In this document: positions 1 through 12,916 of the stretch, one piece after another
Layout of the letters: each line of letters opens with the position of its first letter
Position numbering within the stretch: the stretch's first letter is position 1
NCBI RefSeq assembly: GCF_033568475.1
Contig: NC_133120.1
Span: forward strand, 82,002,151-82,066,150
DNA: 64,000 nt
Direction: 5' to 3'
Origin: Henckelia pumila
Lineage: Eukaryota > Streptophyta > Magnoliopsida > Lamiales > Gesneriaceae
Translations under genes and position numbers: made by a program
Notes under the pieces: model-generated
Told to the model about the DNA's origin: nothing
Database searches by the model: none
Seen by the model: the letters and a program-made list of their open reading frames with translations, nothing else

Positions 1-1668
1 TTTTTCACAAGTCGGATCAAATATTCATCTCACAAAATACTAATGAGATATTGATCCAAGTGAAAATCCAAATATATAATATATCAGCCAGTATTGGATC
101 CTAGCATAGATCTAAATCCTTTGCTATTGATCTGGCTTTCCGTTACCGTGCGTGTCTTGCTGATGATCGAGCGGCGCATCAGTTATCTCGTAGATCAGCA
201 TGTGTATTTGTCATATTTAATTAATTATTTCTTGTTTTCATAATATTAAGTATTAATTTTTTTTATCCGTTAAATTTCACCTACTGGGTACTTTGTCTCT
301 AATTGGTTAAACTACTTCATTCGAGTCGACTTGGTCTCTTCTGACTGATTTCTTGCTTAATGGAAAACTTCCTTTTAATAATCCATTATTTGGTCCTTTA
401 CAAAAAAATTACCTTTTACTTTATATGATAATTTTGGACCTGTGTTATAATTAATTTAACAAGTTGTTCGTTACATACATGATACAACCCACCCAAAACT
501 TATTGGTGATCTCATTTATCTAAATATCTACGTATTACGTATGAATGAACGATTACTAATATATCATAAATTAAGGAGAGTGAGAGAGACAAAAACACAT
601 ACTAATCAAGAATAAAAATTGCGAAATGGCCGCCGGCCGGCTCTTTATTAATTATTTTATTTAGCATGTGTGTGTAAGACAAATTCTTTAGGGACATTTA
701 GGAAATTTCAAGCTATATTTTAGATCACTATTATTCTTTCAAAAGGATATGGGAGAGGAGGGGGAGTGTTTTCCAAAATATGATTATACACATACATCAC
801 TATTATTTTAAAATTTTACATAAACATTGAATCAATGTACAATATTATCTTGAGCCAAGTACTACTATTATTCAATACACGTTTGAGAGTAAAATTGTGT
901 GGTTAGCACCACATCATTTGGAGAAGTACGCTACACAACACCCCCAACCATTTAATTAATGTACAAATACACAATTATGAAGCATATCCACATCGTTGCT
1001 ACTTCCCCGCGTCAACTATTCATTAATCCACATGCATTCATTTCATCTATTTTCTATGTATCCTTTTCATATACTTACATTTGGGGCCGTTTTGTTATTT
1101 TATCTTTCACTCCCATTCACCAAATTTCAAGCTTTTTTAAAAAAAATTATTATTATCTTTTAACTGTCTATATATATGTATATATTATATATACTAGTAA
1201 ACATGGCACACGCATGCGTGTGCAACGAAAAATTTTCAGATCACTTTATTATTTTATTTTTCTGATTTTTTTGTACTTTTGCTTAAAATGTTATTGGGAA
1301 ACAAATCAGATGAAAAAAGAAATGTAGAAGCCAAATAAAAAATATGATGAAAATTGAAAAGTCGAGATGATTGAAGTTAATGTATTATAAAAAATAAGTT
1401 TTTTATTTTATTTTATGTGAAAGTGGAGTTAGTGGGAGGTTTTTTAGTGGGGATCGTGGGTAAGAAGGGTAATTATTATGAAATTATGTAATAATATAAG
1501 AAGAAAAGGAGGGGCAAAAATGGAACAAAAAACGGTATCCACATGAAGGGTTTCTTTAAGTGCATCAAATATTATAATATAGTATAGATATTCCCACAAA
1601 TATAAAAAAAAAAAAAAACAGAACCAAAAAGATAGATTCTCACTGCCTCCTCTTCCCAAGAGCTATCT
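1..1668. other. AT-rich intergenic DNA upstream of the DUF688-like gene
   Basis: No coding region is supported here; the open frames are short and of low complexity. TATA-like strings lie near 1572-1590 and 1611-1620, just upstream of the start codon at 1669, so the last few hundred bases probably hold the promoter. Nothing else is recognised. Confidence 0.5.
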
Positions 1669-2289
1669 ATGGCTTCTACTCACACTCAAATCCTCCCAAC
1701 TGAGGAAGAACCACCATATCCCACTTCGAGATCATTCCGCCCACCCGGAGGCCGCCGGACATCGTCATTTTCATCGTCATCCACGTCGAATTCGTGGGAT
1801 TCATTTGGATCCTTCTACGACGAGTACCCTCCATTTAGTCCAATCTCCACCCCACCTAAATTCAACGGAGTTCCATTTTCTTGGGAAAAAATTCCCGGGA
1901 TCCCCAAGCACCAATTATTAGTACCCAAAATGGACGAATCCTCCGCGAATCTCCTCCCGTTGCCGCCGGCCGGAAACTCCAATTCCTCCACCAAGAAGCT
2001 GTCTCACAATCAAGAACAGAGACATCACTCCAGCAACAGATTCAAAAGGGATCCATTCTTCGCGGCCCTAGTCGAATGTTCCAAGGATGGCGACCATGAT
2101 CACGACGACACCAACCTTGTTCATACCGGGAAGGGGTCAGACTCCAAGATTTCAAGAACTTTGAGCGATGGATTCGGGTGCATTGACATGTACACTTCTT
2201 GTAAGAGAACTTGCGCGATTTCGGAATCCATTGTCTGTCTGCCTAAATCGAAGCCACGTTACGATCGGCTCAACCGACGCTCAAGTTAG
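1669..2289 (+). CDS. DUF688-like protein, single exon, 206 aa
   Basis: An intronless 206-residue frame opens at the first ATG after a TATA-like stretch. Near residues 67-79 it carries VPFSWEKIPGIPK, the hallmark of plant DUF688 proteins (V-P-F-x-W-E-x-x-P-G-x-P-K). The N-terminus is rich in Pro and Ser (residues 30-60) and the middle is hydrophilic with His/Asp runs. A second block near residues 125-135 (RFKRDPFFAALVECSKD) and a Cys-containing tail follow. No signal peptide or membrane segment is visible, so a soluble, largely disordered protein is likely. The family's biochemical role is not established. The GC content stands out from the AT-rich flanks, which supports real coding. Family assignment is fairly sure; function is unknown. 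Confidence 0.8.
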   Translation: MASTHTQILPTEEEPPYPTSRSFRPPGGRRTSSFSSSSTSNSWDSFGSFYDEYPPFSPISTPPKFNGVPFSWEKIPGIPKHQLLVPKMDESSANLLPLPPAGNSNSSTKKLSHNQEQRHHSSNRFKRDPFFAALVECSKDGDHDHDDTNLVHTGKGSDSKISRTLSDGFGCIDMYTSCKRTCAISESIVCLPKSKPRYDRLNRRSS

Positions 2290-5067
2290 TTCATCGACAC
2301 GTTCAAGTTACACGACAAAGTTTTTGGTCACCATGTACTCTTAAATTTTAATTCCAAACTGCTTGGTTACGGTGCCTTGATCCATGTTTCCATGTTTCCA
2401 ATCCCTTTGCTGAAATTTTTGGGACAAGACAAGTTGTCGCTAGGCCATGATGTAAAATATTAGTAATTTAATCTATGTATTAATTAATAGTAATAACTAA
2501 GAACAAGTGGGAATTTAATATATTTTTAATTAGTGAAATAGTTGCAATGTGTCTTATACGTAGATCTTAGCTTGTGCGATTGCCATGTACTGAAAATTAC
2601 GCGATCCTTTCTGGATTGCATGTGGTGCGATTTGGAAGTAAGTGAGAGTAATTAGTACATAGTTGACAAATGGGCCGTCAGAAATTATCGCATTTATCAG
2701 TATTAATACTGCTCCATTTAATTTCTTTAACTAGGGTTATATTTATAGAAGATTGTATATACATTATACACAATAGATTCGATCATATGCCGCTTCCACT
2801 CTCTTCTCTCCCAACTCTTCTTCAAAAAAATTTCCCCACTTTCCCTCTTCAAAATATATTTACTACTTCTTTATACAAATATTAATCTTCAACTTGCCTA
2901 AACATATTATAGTTGATTAACTTTATTTTGTCGCTTGATTGTTATTTTATTTAGTTTTATTTAGTTTATTATAGTTTTCATTCATTATTCTAATAATTTG
3001 AATAGCTTTATTTTTTTTTTCATTTTACCTATCATTAAAAAAAACCGCGAACCGACCGCAACCGCTAAAAACCGCGAAAACGATTTTACATATAAAACCG
3101 CAACAAAAAAAATATAATATAACCGAACTGCAATTGGCAATTCGGTTTGAATTTTTTATAAAAAACCGCCAAACCGCACCGTGATCACCCCTAATGATGT
3201 CTATGATTTTTTTTAGTTGGGATATGATTTTTTTGCAATTTGATCTCGAATGATAAACTGATATCAGATTTGATATCAAATTTTGAAAAGAGAATATAGT
3301 GACTATTAAAATGATATTTTTTGAAATTAAAATAACTTCAATGCAATAATATTCAAAATTGTCTTGGATTGGCACTACATACCTAATCTAGATAGATAAA
3401 AAAAAATTGAATAATAAATGAGGAAGAAAAGACTTCTGATTTTTTTTTTATCCATATTGTATTTCATCAATCTAAGTGGAATAAGCAGGCTTGATTCCTT
3501 ATTGGTTAGTCAAGTTGTACCCTCATGATATTTTTATTAATTTAATTGATTTTTTTTTTCAGATGAACTAGAAGTTGTCGGCATGGTATCAATGATTTTG
3601 GATATAATAATAATCTTGGAAGCTAATGTTGTTTTTTCATAGTCAAAATTGAGCTAAAAAAATAATTGCTTGCCTAATTGAGACTGGTGGCTAGTTATAT
3701 ATCTAAACCCTAGCTTGACTTTTTATTCGGTAGCCGAATGGTGATTAATTTAAAAACATTTAACATGAATTAAGTAATATTGTGGCACTTGAAGTATATC
3801 TTACTTAATATCGAACATGCTTAGGAATTATGAACGAGGATATATAAGGTGTATTTGCACTTACTAATTCCTTATATTAAAACATGGTAATAATGGTGCC
3901 GAAAATTGTCTATTGATGTTGAGAAGTTTGAAAATGGAAATAAATTAATATATTTATAATTAAGTTTTGTGTTCATGAGTCATGAGTCATGACTCATTGA
4001 GCTGTAACAAACTCCTCCCCAACTAAAAATAGAAAATAACAAGCGCATATAATTATTTTCATTATTTCCCATGAAATCCAAAATTACAGTGTAGTATTAT
4101 AACATTATGGCACCGTTTGGTTTGAGTGATAGGATAAATAATCCATAGATAAGCAATATAATGTAAATTAAAAATAAATAAGAAAAAATAGTTAATACAT
4201 TATTTGATTTGATGGATAGATTATAATTTATTTGATTTAATTGATGTAAAATTATTAATTAATAAATAAATAAATAATATGACGAAAATAAGGCGAAATT
4301 GATTGGAATAAGTTATACATAGATTAATAATACATTAAACCAATATTTCTAACATAATTTGGCGTTAAAATAATTTCATTTTCCCCAAATTAAAACCAAG
4401 CTTAATTACATTTTATTCTTCCAAAATCATGCCTCCAAATTATGTTCTTCAAAACTTGTTCCTCTAAAATCTTGATGATTTTCTATATTAAGAGTATGCA
4501 AAAATTACTTCATGATTTTAAAGAAATCAACATAAATTGTTTTATAGTTGAAATTATAATGAAAGACACGTGCTCTTATCATCTTGGGACACAACAAATT
4601 CACATAAAGTGGTAGAGAAAATATTATTCAAATCAACATATTAATGAAATGAGGGGATAAAAATCAATTAATTAAACAAAGAAAAAATTGGACGAAAAAT
4701 ATTACAATTAATATACAGTGTCGACAAAGTAGTTGATGAATAATTTAATCTTCCTTTACTCATGATGAATAGGTGCATTATATTATTTAATTATATTAGA
4801 TATACGTAGGGTTGGCGCATAAATATGGTTCTAATTATTATTTAATTATTAATAAAATATCAGGGTTGGTTGATGGGTTGTCCTACTATATTAATATCAT
4901 ATAATATGTATCCATACTTTTTCATTCTCGAACGATGATGAATAATATTTCACATCCATGTAATTAAAATCCCTTGATATAATGGTATTTTAAACAGGAA
5001 TTTTGCATTCACCTGATTTTGGCACTTTCCTCTGCAAAAAAAACTCCGAAAATTATAGGTACCTCAT
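2290..5067. other. Intergenic stretch with transposon scraps
   Basis: AT-rich non-coding DNA between the DUF688-like gene and the hAT-type element. It contains one hAT-like terminal fragment (listed separately) and, near 4109-4260, the sequence GCACCGTTTGGTTTGAG followed by AT-rich DNA. That string resembles one end of a MITE, but no matching opposite end was found. No coding potential was recognised. Confidence 0.5.
3030..3193. repeat. Truncated hAT-like element end
   Basis: The segment is rich in AACCG repeats and ends in GATCACCCCTAA; its reverse complement starts TTAGGGGTGATCACGG. This is very like the terminus (TAGGGGTGTTCAT) of the complete element at 5068-5928, including the AACCG-rich subterminal sequence. 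Only one end is clear, so it is read as a truncated relative of the same family. No target duplication was found. Confidence 0.45.
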
Positions 5068-5928
5068 TAGGGGTGTTCATATTTCAGATAAAACCGAAAA
5101 AACCAGAAATCCAAATCGAAAAAATCAAAAACCGAACCGAAAACCGTATTTTATAATTCGGATATAAATATTAAAACCGAAGTTTATTTGATTCGATTTT
5201 GGATTATATATGTCAAAACCGAACCGACCGAAAAAACCAAAATTAAATTAAATTAATAATTTTATATAAATTTTTTATTTATATTATATATCTTATGAGA
5301 TGATATTTAGTGAATAAATAATCATTTTAAAAAATTTTTTAGTTGATTTTTGTTCATTTAATTCATTTTTGTTGTGTTATGTACTTTATAGTTGATTAAT
5401 TGGTTGTTGTTTATGTAATTTTTAGTTGATTATTGTTTATGTAAGTCATTTAAACTTTATTTTTAATTTTTTTACTAAGAAATCATGTAAAAAAAAAGAC
5501 ATATTATATTTTACAATGTATTTATATTATTAATTTTAACATTTGTATCAAAATCGGAATAACCATATGTCCGTATCAAAATTTGTTTTGTTTTTTTAAA
5601 AATATTATAAGATTGTGGTTGGATGTTTGTTCTTGTATTATTTGTTATTTTTTTCTTCATTATATAACTATAACTTTAAGTTGTGTTTTGTGGTATTTAA
5701 ATTACATGATTGATAAAATTTATGTTTATTTTATTGTGTTGTGTATTATTAATGATAAAATCGATAAAATCGAACCGTATAAACCGGTCCATTTTTGTAC
5801 AAAAACCGAACCGAACCGAACCGAAGTAGAACGGTTTGACTTCGAATTACATTTTTTATAAACCAAAAACCGTAAAACTGAACTGAAATTAGACAAATTA
5901 AAACCGAACCGACAGATGAACACCCCTA
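5068..5928. mobile_element. Non-autonomous hAT-type DNA transposon with TIRs and 8-bp TSD
   Basis: The 861-bp element has perfect 13-bp terminal inverted repeats: TAGGGGTGTTCAT at 5068 and its complement ending at 5928. It is flanked by an 8-bp near-duplication, TACCTCAT (5060-5067) and TACGTCAT (5929-5936), one mismatch apart. An 8-bp duplication and a TAGGG-type terminus are typical of hAT elements. Both subterminal regions are full of AAACCGAACCG-type repeats, the usual arrangement for transposase binding in hAT elements. No transposase frame is present, so it would depend on a partner elsewhere. The single mismatch in the duplication suggests an insertion that is not recent. Confidence 0.8.
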
Positions 5929-6199
5929 TACGTCATAAAGAGAGGTACGTGTCAAATACATTTAGTTATGATACTTTCTGCCGTGTATTCTACATATATA
6001 CTGAGGAGGGTCAATTTTTTTAAAAAAAAGATTTTGTTCCGATCTGAATAACAAAATATCATGTTATAACTTATAATAGACGGTTTTGGCATTGTAATCT
6101 GAAATTAGAAATTAATTAATAACCTGTTCGATATCTATAATTTATTTTTTCAAAGTATTGAATCAAGTTGTAATCGAAACGGATCATACAGGCTTCGAC

Positions 6200-6576
6200 T
6201 TTTGATCTTAATAATTGGGCCTACTCGTATTTGGATCAGGATCCGACCCAAATAATTTAAGCGTGGAAACCAGCAATCGATTAACTGGATTGGCCCAAAT
6301 ATACACATTTTCCAGCCCAATGCATCCTTGGTGCCCGCTGCCCGATGGTGCTTAGCTTTCTTGCTAGTTGATCCTAACTTTTAAATCGTTTGAGAAAATA
6401 AAACGCGATGAAAGAATTACTGAAACGCGACTTTAATCCTTTTTTAGAAAACGCGACTTAATATTTCCAATATAGTCTCCTCTCCTCTTGCTGCGAAATC
6501 GTAAAGCAGCTCCCTCTCGTTTCGTGAAACCCAAGTTCTCTAGCTCCCCTCTCAACTTAGAATTTACTGGTGCACA
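6200..6576 (+). promoter_or_regulatory. PAC1: PAC1 promoter and 5' leader exon with site II motifs
   Basis: The region holds several TGGGCY-type site II motifs on either strand: GGGCCTA near 6217, TTGGCCCAAAT near 6292 and CAGCCCAATG near 6314. Such motifs are typical of plant housekeeping promoters, including proteasome and ribosomal genes. The leader exon appears to end at 6576, where a consensus GTGAGT donor begins. The matching acceptor AG lies at 8401-8402, directly before the ATG. Confidence 0.6.
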
Positions 6577-8402
6577 GTGAGTTCGATTTCTTCCGGCTTC
6601 TGATTAATCTGTTGTTTTTTTTATGGTGGTGTTAGGTTTTTAATCGATTTTATTTAATCGGAATCTGGTCCTTGGAAGATAAATGCATAGTCTTTTTCGC
6701 CGCGGCTGATTTCCCTGTTTGTGATTGAAGAAAGAATTGGTGTCAGGTGTTGGGGGAATTTTCTTGTTGTCGTTCATTTTATATAGTTATTGTTGCATGT
6801 GATTGGTGGGACTATGCATAAGTTCTGATGAACGCCTATATTTCTTGTGCCTACCGTAAAATGTTGAATTTTTTGTATTTATCTCATAAATTGATTTATA
6901 TTTTGTAGCTTTTATCGTATCTGTGTCATAACTCTGCATTTATTCTGTGAGCTTATTGATGGTGTGGAGTTTACTGTCTTAGAGTGGCACAATGCGTATC
7001 ACCCCTAAAACACTTCAATGAGCGGGCAATCCCATTTGAGCCTCGAGAAGTGGTTATGCATACATATCAGGAATCTTGGGTCGGATTTAACTTTCTTGAT
7101 GGGAGAGTCCATCGAATTTATCAGTTACTCCATGACTATATGTGAAACCGATATGGGATCACAACATTGCCCGCTTTTTAGACTCCATGAGGTCCCTAAA
7201 CCCTAGAATCCAGCTTGTTATATGAACACGAGTCACATTGCGGACCCTGGCCTGATAATAGTCCCTACATAAATCAACACTTCGTGTGTGGACTCTTAAG
7301 GAGAGCATCACTGTTAGGCCATATGCCCAAGAAGAGAACCCAAACCCAAAAGACTAATCTTTAATTGGGAGAAACTCTCTATCTTATTAACCTCTTGGTA
7401 ATTGCTTGCGGAGATGATGTTAGATGTAGGATAACAATTGGGTTTGTAGCTGCTAGTCCATCCATATTTCTACTTTTACTTGTTTTACCTTTTGTATGTT
7501 GCTACTATTTGGTTTCGATAATTTTAATTTTGTGCATCTTTTCTTGTCTCTATACTTGGGTAGCAAAGCTTCCCTATGTAAAGAACTTACGTTTATTAGT
7601 GTAACTGAAGTCGTGTGATAATTCACGTGTGGGGTCACCCGCAATTAAGTTTCTTAGAATTTATTTGGTATATGAGCATGTGGTCAATGATTTATGTACA
7701 ATAGAGAGTTTCTTCCTCCATAATTCACCTTAGGCGGACTCTAAGTTACAACAGATTTGATTAACTGATGGAAAGAGCATAGACAGTCTGTTGATACTTA
7801 CTTGTCCTATAACTATTTAGATTGCTTGATATGCCTTTGTTCAATGTTAGAGTTCATTTCTGTAGCTGAACCTGCTTGAAGTTCTTACTTCTTTTAACTT
7901 TAAAAATTGAACTTGTTCAAATTATTCGGGTATCATTCCCATTGTTTCACACCTTAGAAGAATAAGGCTGGTGAAAATTCATCCATGGTGACTGAGTCAA
8001 CAGCTTTAGAATATTACCTGTAATGCTGATGTCATTACCAGCAAATGTGTTAATGTGTATCACAGTGTATGCAAAGCTTGCAGGGCTAGTGAATGCACCT
8101 TATCATGTTTTCCTTTTTAAAATTCTAAGGCAAAAAATATTACTGTTTTATGTGGTGCTTTTTAATGGATGGCTATCCAATTGTGTCCGGTTGGTATTCG
8201 TTGGTTGATAACTTTCTCTCTTTTTAATTCTGTCTCACACCTAGAATTTCAATATTTTAACTATATAGGGAAGTGTTAGGCAAAGTTCTGATGCATCTGT
8301 TTTTTTGGAGGTGGTGTATTATCTCCTTTTATTAAGTATATCATTGCACCTTACGTTGATTCCATTCTTGACACGATAAACCTTCTGTATCTTTTTCGGT
8401 AG
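6577..8402 (+). other. PAC1: PAC1 5' leader intron (about 1.8 kb)
   Basis: The donor GTGAGT at 6577 and the pyrimidine-rich acceptor ending TTCGGTAG at 8402 define a leader intron ending immediately before the start codon. No coding sequence was recognised inside it. Around 6980-7380 the composition changes to more GC-balanced DNA, with GCGGGCAAT near 7022 and its complement ATTGCCCGC near 7165. An unclassified repeat may have inserted there. Long first introns in plant housekeeping genes often enhance expression; that is inference here. Confidence 0.6.
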
Positions 8403-9149
8403 ATGTCTCGAAGATATGATAGCCGTACAACAATCTTTTCCCCAGAAGGTCGGCTTTACCAGGTTGAGTATGCAATGGAAGCAATTGGAAATGCAGGGAG
8501 CGCCATTGGGATTTTGAGTACAGATGGAGTTGTCCTAGTTGGAGAAAAGAAAGTTGTTTCTAAACTGCTCGAGACCTCAACGTCAGTTGAGAAGATGTAC
8601 AAGATTGATGACCACGTAGCATGTGCTGTTGCTGGGATCATGTCTGATGCCAACATTCTTATTAACACAGCCAGGCTCCAGGCCCAGCGTTATGCATATG
8701 CTTACCAAGAACCGATGCCAGTTGAACAACTGGTTCAGTCTCTATGTGACACCAAGCAAGGCTACACACAGTTTGGTGGCCTCCGCCCCTTTGGTGTTTC
8801 ATTCCTGTTTGCAGGCTGGGATAAAAATTATGGATTTCAGCTTTACATGAGCGACCCTAGTGGGAATTTCAGTGGTTGGAAGGCTGCAGCAATTGGAGCT
8901 AACAACCAGGCTGCACAATCTATCCTTAAGCAGGATTACAAAGACGACATGACTAGAGAAGAGGCGGTACAGCTTGCGATAAAGGTGCTCAGCAAAACAA
9001 TGGATAGCACAAGTCTCAACTCAGAAAAGCTTGAACTGTCGGAGATTTTTCTGTCTTCTGGGAAAGTGAAGTTTCAGGTGTGTTCTGCGGATAAACTCAA
9101 CAAGCTGCTGGTGAAGTCTGGGCTGACACAACCTGCTGCTGAAGCCTGA
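8403..9149 (+). CDS. PAC1: 20S proteasome subunit alpha type-4
   Basis: A 248-residue uninterrupted coding exon encodes the alpha-4 (alpha-C) subunit of the 20S proteasome. This subunit belongs to the outer seven-membered ring that gates substrate entry in cytosol and nucleus. The N-terminus carries the alpha-type signature ([19 protein letters not shown], then VEYAMEAI) at residues 2-28. The [13 protein letters not shown] segment is the gating and inter-subunit part of alpha subunits. The Ntn-hydrolase fold follows, without a catalytic N-terminal Thr, as expected for alpha subunits. Length matches the family (about 250 aa). The start is fixed by the signature and by the splice acceptor ending one base before the ATG. 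Site II motifs upstream suit constitutive expression. No defect is seen. Confidence 0.97.
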   Translation: MSRRYDSRTTIFSPEGRLYQVEYAMEAIGNAGSAIGILSTDGVVLVGEKKVVSKLLETSTSVEKMYKIDDHVACAVAGIMSDANILINTARLQAQRYAYAYQEPMPVEQLVQSLCDTKQGYTQFGGLRPFGVSFLFAGWDKNYGFQLYMSDPSGNFSGWKAAAIGANNQAAQSILKQDYKDDMTREEAVQLAIKVLSKTMDSTSLNSEKLELSEIFLSSGKVKFQVCSADKLNKLLVKSGLTQPAAEA

Positions 9150-10643
9150 TTCATTCGAATACAAGACTTGCTACGTGCTTTCATTTTTCCATTACACCGA
9201 AGCTTGTTACTCAGTTCTTTTTCTGGTTTTGTTTGCGAAAAACATTTGATGCAAGTCTACTCTGTCAAGACGATTTCATTGCATATTTTGTACTCATCTT
9301 TGTGATTCTATGTTGACGTTAAGAGAATTTATCAGAAGCTGAATTATATGAATCCGGACCGAATCCGGACCGGATTCGCAAAATTACACAGTTTTTGGAT
9401 TACATCCGTAAAAAGAAATCCGTGTGACTAGAAGTTGTGATACTATTGAGCTTATTGGGATTTATATGCCACACAATTCTATGAAGATTTATGGACGATT
9501 TATCCAAATAATGAGATTACTCCCTTTGACCAGCAATGATTGCTAAAATAAGATTAGGTTGAAGTCAATTTTGATGTGCCTAATAAAATATCAAGTTGTC
9601 TCCAATTCCTATATAAATATTATACCCAAAATATGCATGAATTCTTATCCTAACAAAAATATTGCAGGCATAAATTGGATAGATCCAGCATCTTCTTGGT
9701 GGTGGTTGGATAATTTTCTTCCACTTTAGGAATATTACCATTACATCCATGCCTTCTCTCAAAAAAAAAAAAAAAACCATTACATCCATGGCATCTTTTT
9801 ATAATATGTGGGTCAATCAATTTTTTTTAAAAAAAAATTATTTCAAGAAACTCTATAAAAACTACAAATATCTACCTATGTTGGCCTAACGTTTGGCACT
9901 TTAAGAAACCTTATAATGACCGTATCGAAATTCGAATATGTTACTAATAAAATTTGAAAATTTTGATAATGCACTGTTTATATAAAATTAAAAAAGGTAA
10001 TTGTGGCAAATGCCTACAGTAAATTTTATATTTTCATTGCATTGAGATATTTTTTATTGAAAAAAGCTAATTATGGCAAATGCCTAGAGTAAATTTTATA
10101 TTTTCTTTGCATTGACATATTTTTTATTAAAATTTTCAAATAGTAAATTATTGGAATTTTGAAGGACAATAGTTTGAGTCAAAAGGAAAATTAATGTTTC
10201 CTTGGTCAATTAACGTCAAGATTGAATATTATCGAAAATTTCCCATAATATTATTTAATATATTATGTTTATATTTATTTATTTATTTATTTATTTGTTA
10301 TTTTGACGGATATTCATGCATCCAGCGCAAAGGTTATCATCATCACAGCACACCCATACAAATAAAGACAAACCATATAAATAGCATATATATAATTTCC
10401 ATTATTATTATTATTATTAAAATACTCCTACTACAAATCTAACCAACCAACCCAACTCCGAAGCGTTTGCAAAATCCCTTCAAGATTTGCATTTTCATAC
10501 TGCAGTATGGAAGCTGATGTTTCAATTATGATAAACTTCTGCAGTTTTTTTTAAAGATAAAAGGTTCTATTTTGTCCCGAGTGAAATCGGGGGGGTTTTT
10601 GGGATTTTGTTGAAAAAAGTTGAGATCTTTGCGGGTAGAAAAT
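9150..10643. other. Intergenic DNA between PAC1 and the RMR-like gene
   Basis: The first roughly 200 bases are probably the PAC1 3' UTR. The rest is AT-rich non-coding DNA with a short GAATCCGGACC repeat near 9350, a 70-bp tandem duplication (listed separately) and a TTTA/ATT low-complexity stretch near 10260-10420. The leader of the RMR-like gene must lie toward the 3' end. Confidence 0.5.
9991..10130. repeat. 70-bp tandem duplication
   Basis: Two adjacent copies (9991-10060 and 10061-10130) share GGCAAATGCCTA, AGTAAATTTTATATTTTC and TTTGCATTGA-type blocks with a period of exactly 70 bases and only a few mismatches. No coding meaning is visible. Confidence 0.75.
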
Positions 10644-12916
10644 ATGTTGAATTTCTGGGTATTTTCCCGCTGCCTTTTCTGTTTAATGTGTGCTTTCACG
10701 GCTTTTGGGAAGGTGGTTTTGATTAGAAACAATGTTACTTCTTCTTTTCAAGACATTGAAGCTAATTTTGGTGAGTTTAATTATTATTACATTATTTTTC
10801 TTGCGAATAATTTGAATTCTGTATCAGGTTGTAAAACCAATCTATTTTGTAGTTTTGGGATTTCGCAGGTGATTTAATATGCGCTTGATTTGAGTCATTT
10901 TCTTTCTGTGACGCAACTGTTTCTTGTTTTCATCATGGACCTGTTTGGATCCCATTATATTTTTCTCTTTGTTGATTGATACTGGTTCAATTTTAAGGTA
11001 TTTTATGGAAAGACACAAACTTTATCTGATGAACCTTGAGATTGTGAAGATGTCATGTTTATGTGTTTTAATGCTTAAACTTAGCTGGGGAATTCTGGAA
11101 TTGGTGTCAAAGTGTATCGAGTTTGATGGGTCACTTCTCTTGCAAAAGGATGATCAAGACTTCCCAGTTCTCCCACATGATGTTTGAGTTTGAGATTATA
11201 CGTGCAAAGTCCTCCGTTACTATCAAGCGATTTAGCATATTATTGAGAATGTGTATTTCAGCAAATTAATGAAACTGTCAATCATTAGCTTATTTTCTTG
11301 GCTGAATTCAGCCATGATAGATAGCAAGAAACTGTGTTGAGATGGGAGTATACAGATTGGATACACATTTTTTTGTGTGTGGTTATATTTGAAAACTTGG
11401 AAGACTGAATTTCTCTTCGTGACAGTGTCCTGAATAGTGAGGAAAGAGTAGGTTGGTATCCTGATTTGTTTTGTGTTTGCTGATGCACGACTTTTATGAT
11501 TTCAGCTCCATCGGTGAAAGGGTCGGGGATATACGGCACATTATATGTGGCAGAACCGTTGGATGCATGCTCTCCCCTGACTAATAAAATTGTTACAAAA
11601 ATGAATGACACCAGGTATTCATTTGCATTGATAATCAGGGGAGTATGTAGCTTTGATGAAAAAGTCAGGAGAGCGCAAGTTGCTGGGTTTAAAGCAGCCA
11701 TAGTCTACGATAATGAGGATGGCGATCTAGTTGCAAGTATTGTTCTATCTTCAGCTGTCATCTTTACCGTGATTTCATCTATTAATTTGTGTGTTAATAT
11801 AGAATTGAGGCTGTTGATTTAAACTTTAGAATTAGTTTGCGCTATAAAATGATGAAATTATTGGTATCTTAAAATGTAGTGGCTGGGAATTCTGCTGGTG
11901 TAAAGATCAATGCAGTTTTTGTATCCAAAGCGTCAGGTGAAACGCTGGCAAAATATTCTGGTGCTGTTGATACTGAGATATGGATATCCCCAGTCTATGA
12001 AAACTCAGCATGGTCTATCATGGCTATATCTTTCATATCGTTACTCGCCATGTCTGCTGTGTTAGCTACTTGTTTTTTCATTCGAAGGCATCGCATAAGA
12101 AGAGAACGGCCTCAAGCTCCTCGTGTACGAGAATTTCATGGGATGAGCCGCCGCTTGGTAAAAGCCATGCCAAGCCTAACTTTTACTGCAGTTTTAGAGG
12201 ACAATTGTACCTCGAGCACGTGTGCCATATGTCTTGAAGACTACAACATTGGAGAGAAGCTTAGAATTCTCCCATGCTGCCACAGTAAGCCTCTTCATAT
12301 TTGAGCATTTACTTCTTTCCCCTAATTTTTAAATTGTAATCCGGCTGTTACTTCGTGTTTTACAGAATTCCACGCTGTATGTGTCGATGCATGGCTAACA
12401 TCATGGAGAACATTCTGTCCTGTCTGCAAGCGTGACGCAAGAACCAGCACAGGTGAACCACCAGCATCAGAATCTACACCTTTACTGTCATCCAGCCCAG
12501 CATCGTCTATGCTATCATCTTTTAGATCATCATTAGCATCATCATCAGCCATGCAAATCGGCCAATCATCTCTGCAATCAACCTCCTTTTCGCGTCCCCA
12601 GTCCATCTCTACCACTCCTTACAACACATATTACCATCAATCTCCTAACTTAAGTACAAGTCAAAGCTCAGCCGATCTAAGAAATATGTCTTCACAAAGA
12701 TCTCTTGGCAGTTACTTGATTTCACCTCACTCACTGGGTTACCCTTCGATATCGCCTCTTAATTCCAGATACATGTCACCATATATTCCTAGCCCAAGCA
12801 ACGCTTCATCGAGTTATATTGGGTCTTCAAGTCGGCCTCCTAATCCACTGCACTACAGCGAGTCAGCTGCAAGCTTTTCACCTTTTGCATCAGCCCAGTC
12901 TCTTCCAGGATGCTAA
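10644..12916 (+). CDS. RMR-type receptor: PA domain, TM, RING-H2
   Basis: Four exons (10644-10770, 11506-11736, 11880-12284, 12366-12916), all with GT-AG borders, give 437 residues. A signal peptide (about 1-22) is followed by a protease-associated domain (about 40-150) with [17 protein letters not shown] and [10 protein letters not shown]. One membrane helix (about 164-187) and a basic cytosolic stretch come next. A complete RING-H2 finger follows: C234, C237, C252, H254, H257, C260, C272 and C275. The Ser-rich tail is about 160 residues. This is the layout of plant RMR proteins (receptor homology-transmembrane-RING-H2), sorting receptors for storage proteins in Golgi-to-storage-vacuole traffic. 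The ATG at 10644 is the first in frame and gives a good signal peptide. It converges on the PDIL gene, stop codons about 600 bp apart. Splicing is inferred, but codon phases agree throughout. Confidence 0.92.

Noticed and set aside
959-1327. 122-residue plus-strand open frame
   Set aside because: AT-rich, aromatic-rich, no family features or gene structure; likely chance.
4105-4330. GCACCGTTTGGTTTG string resembling a MITE end
   Set aside because: No inverted partner was found within 1 kb; at most a one-ended fragment.
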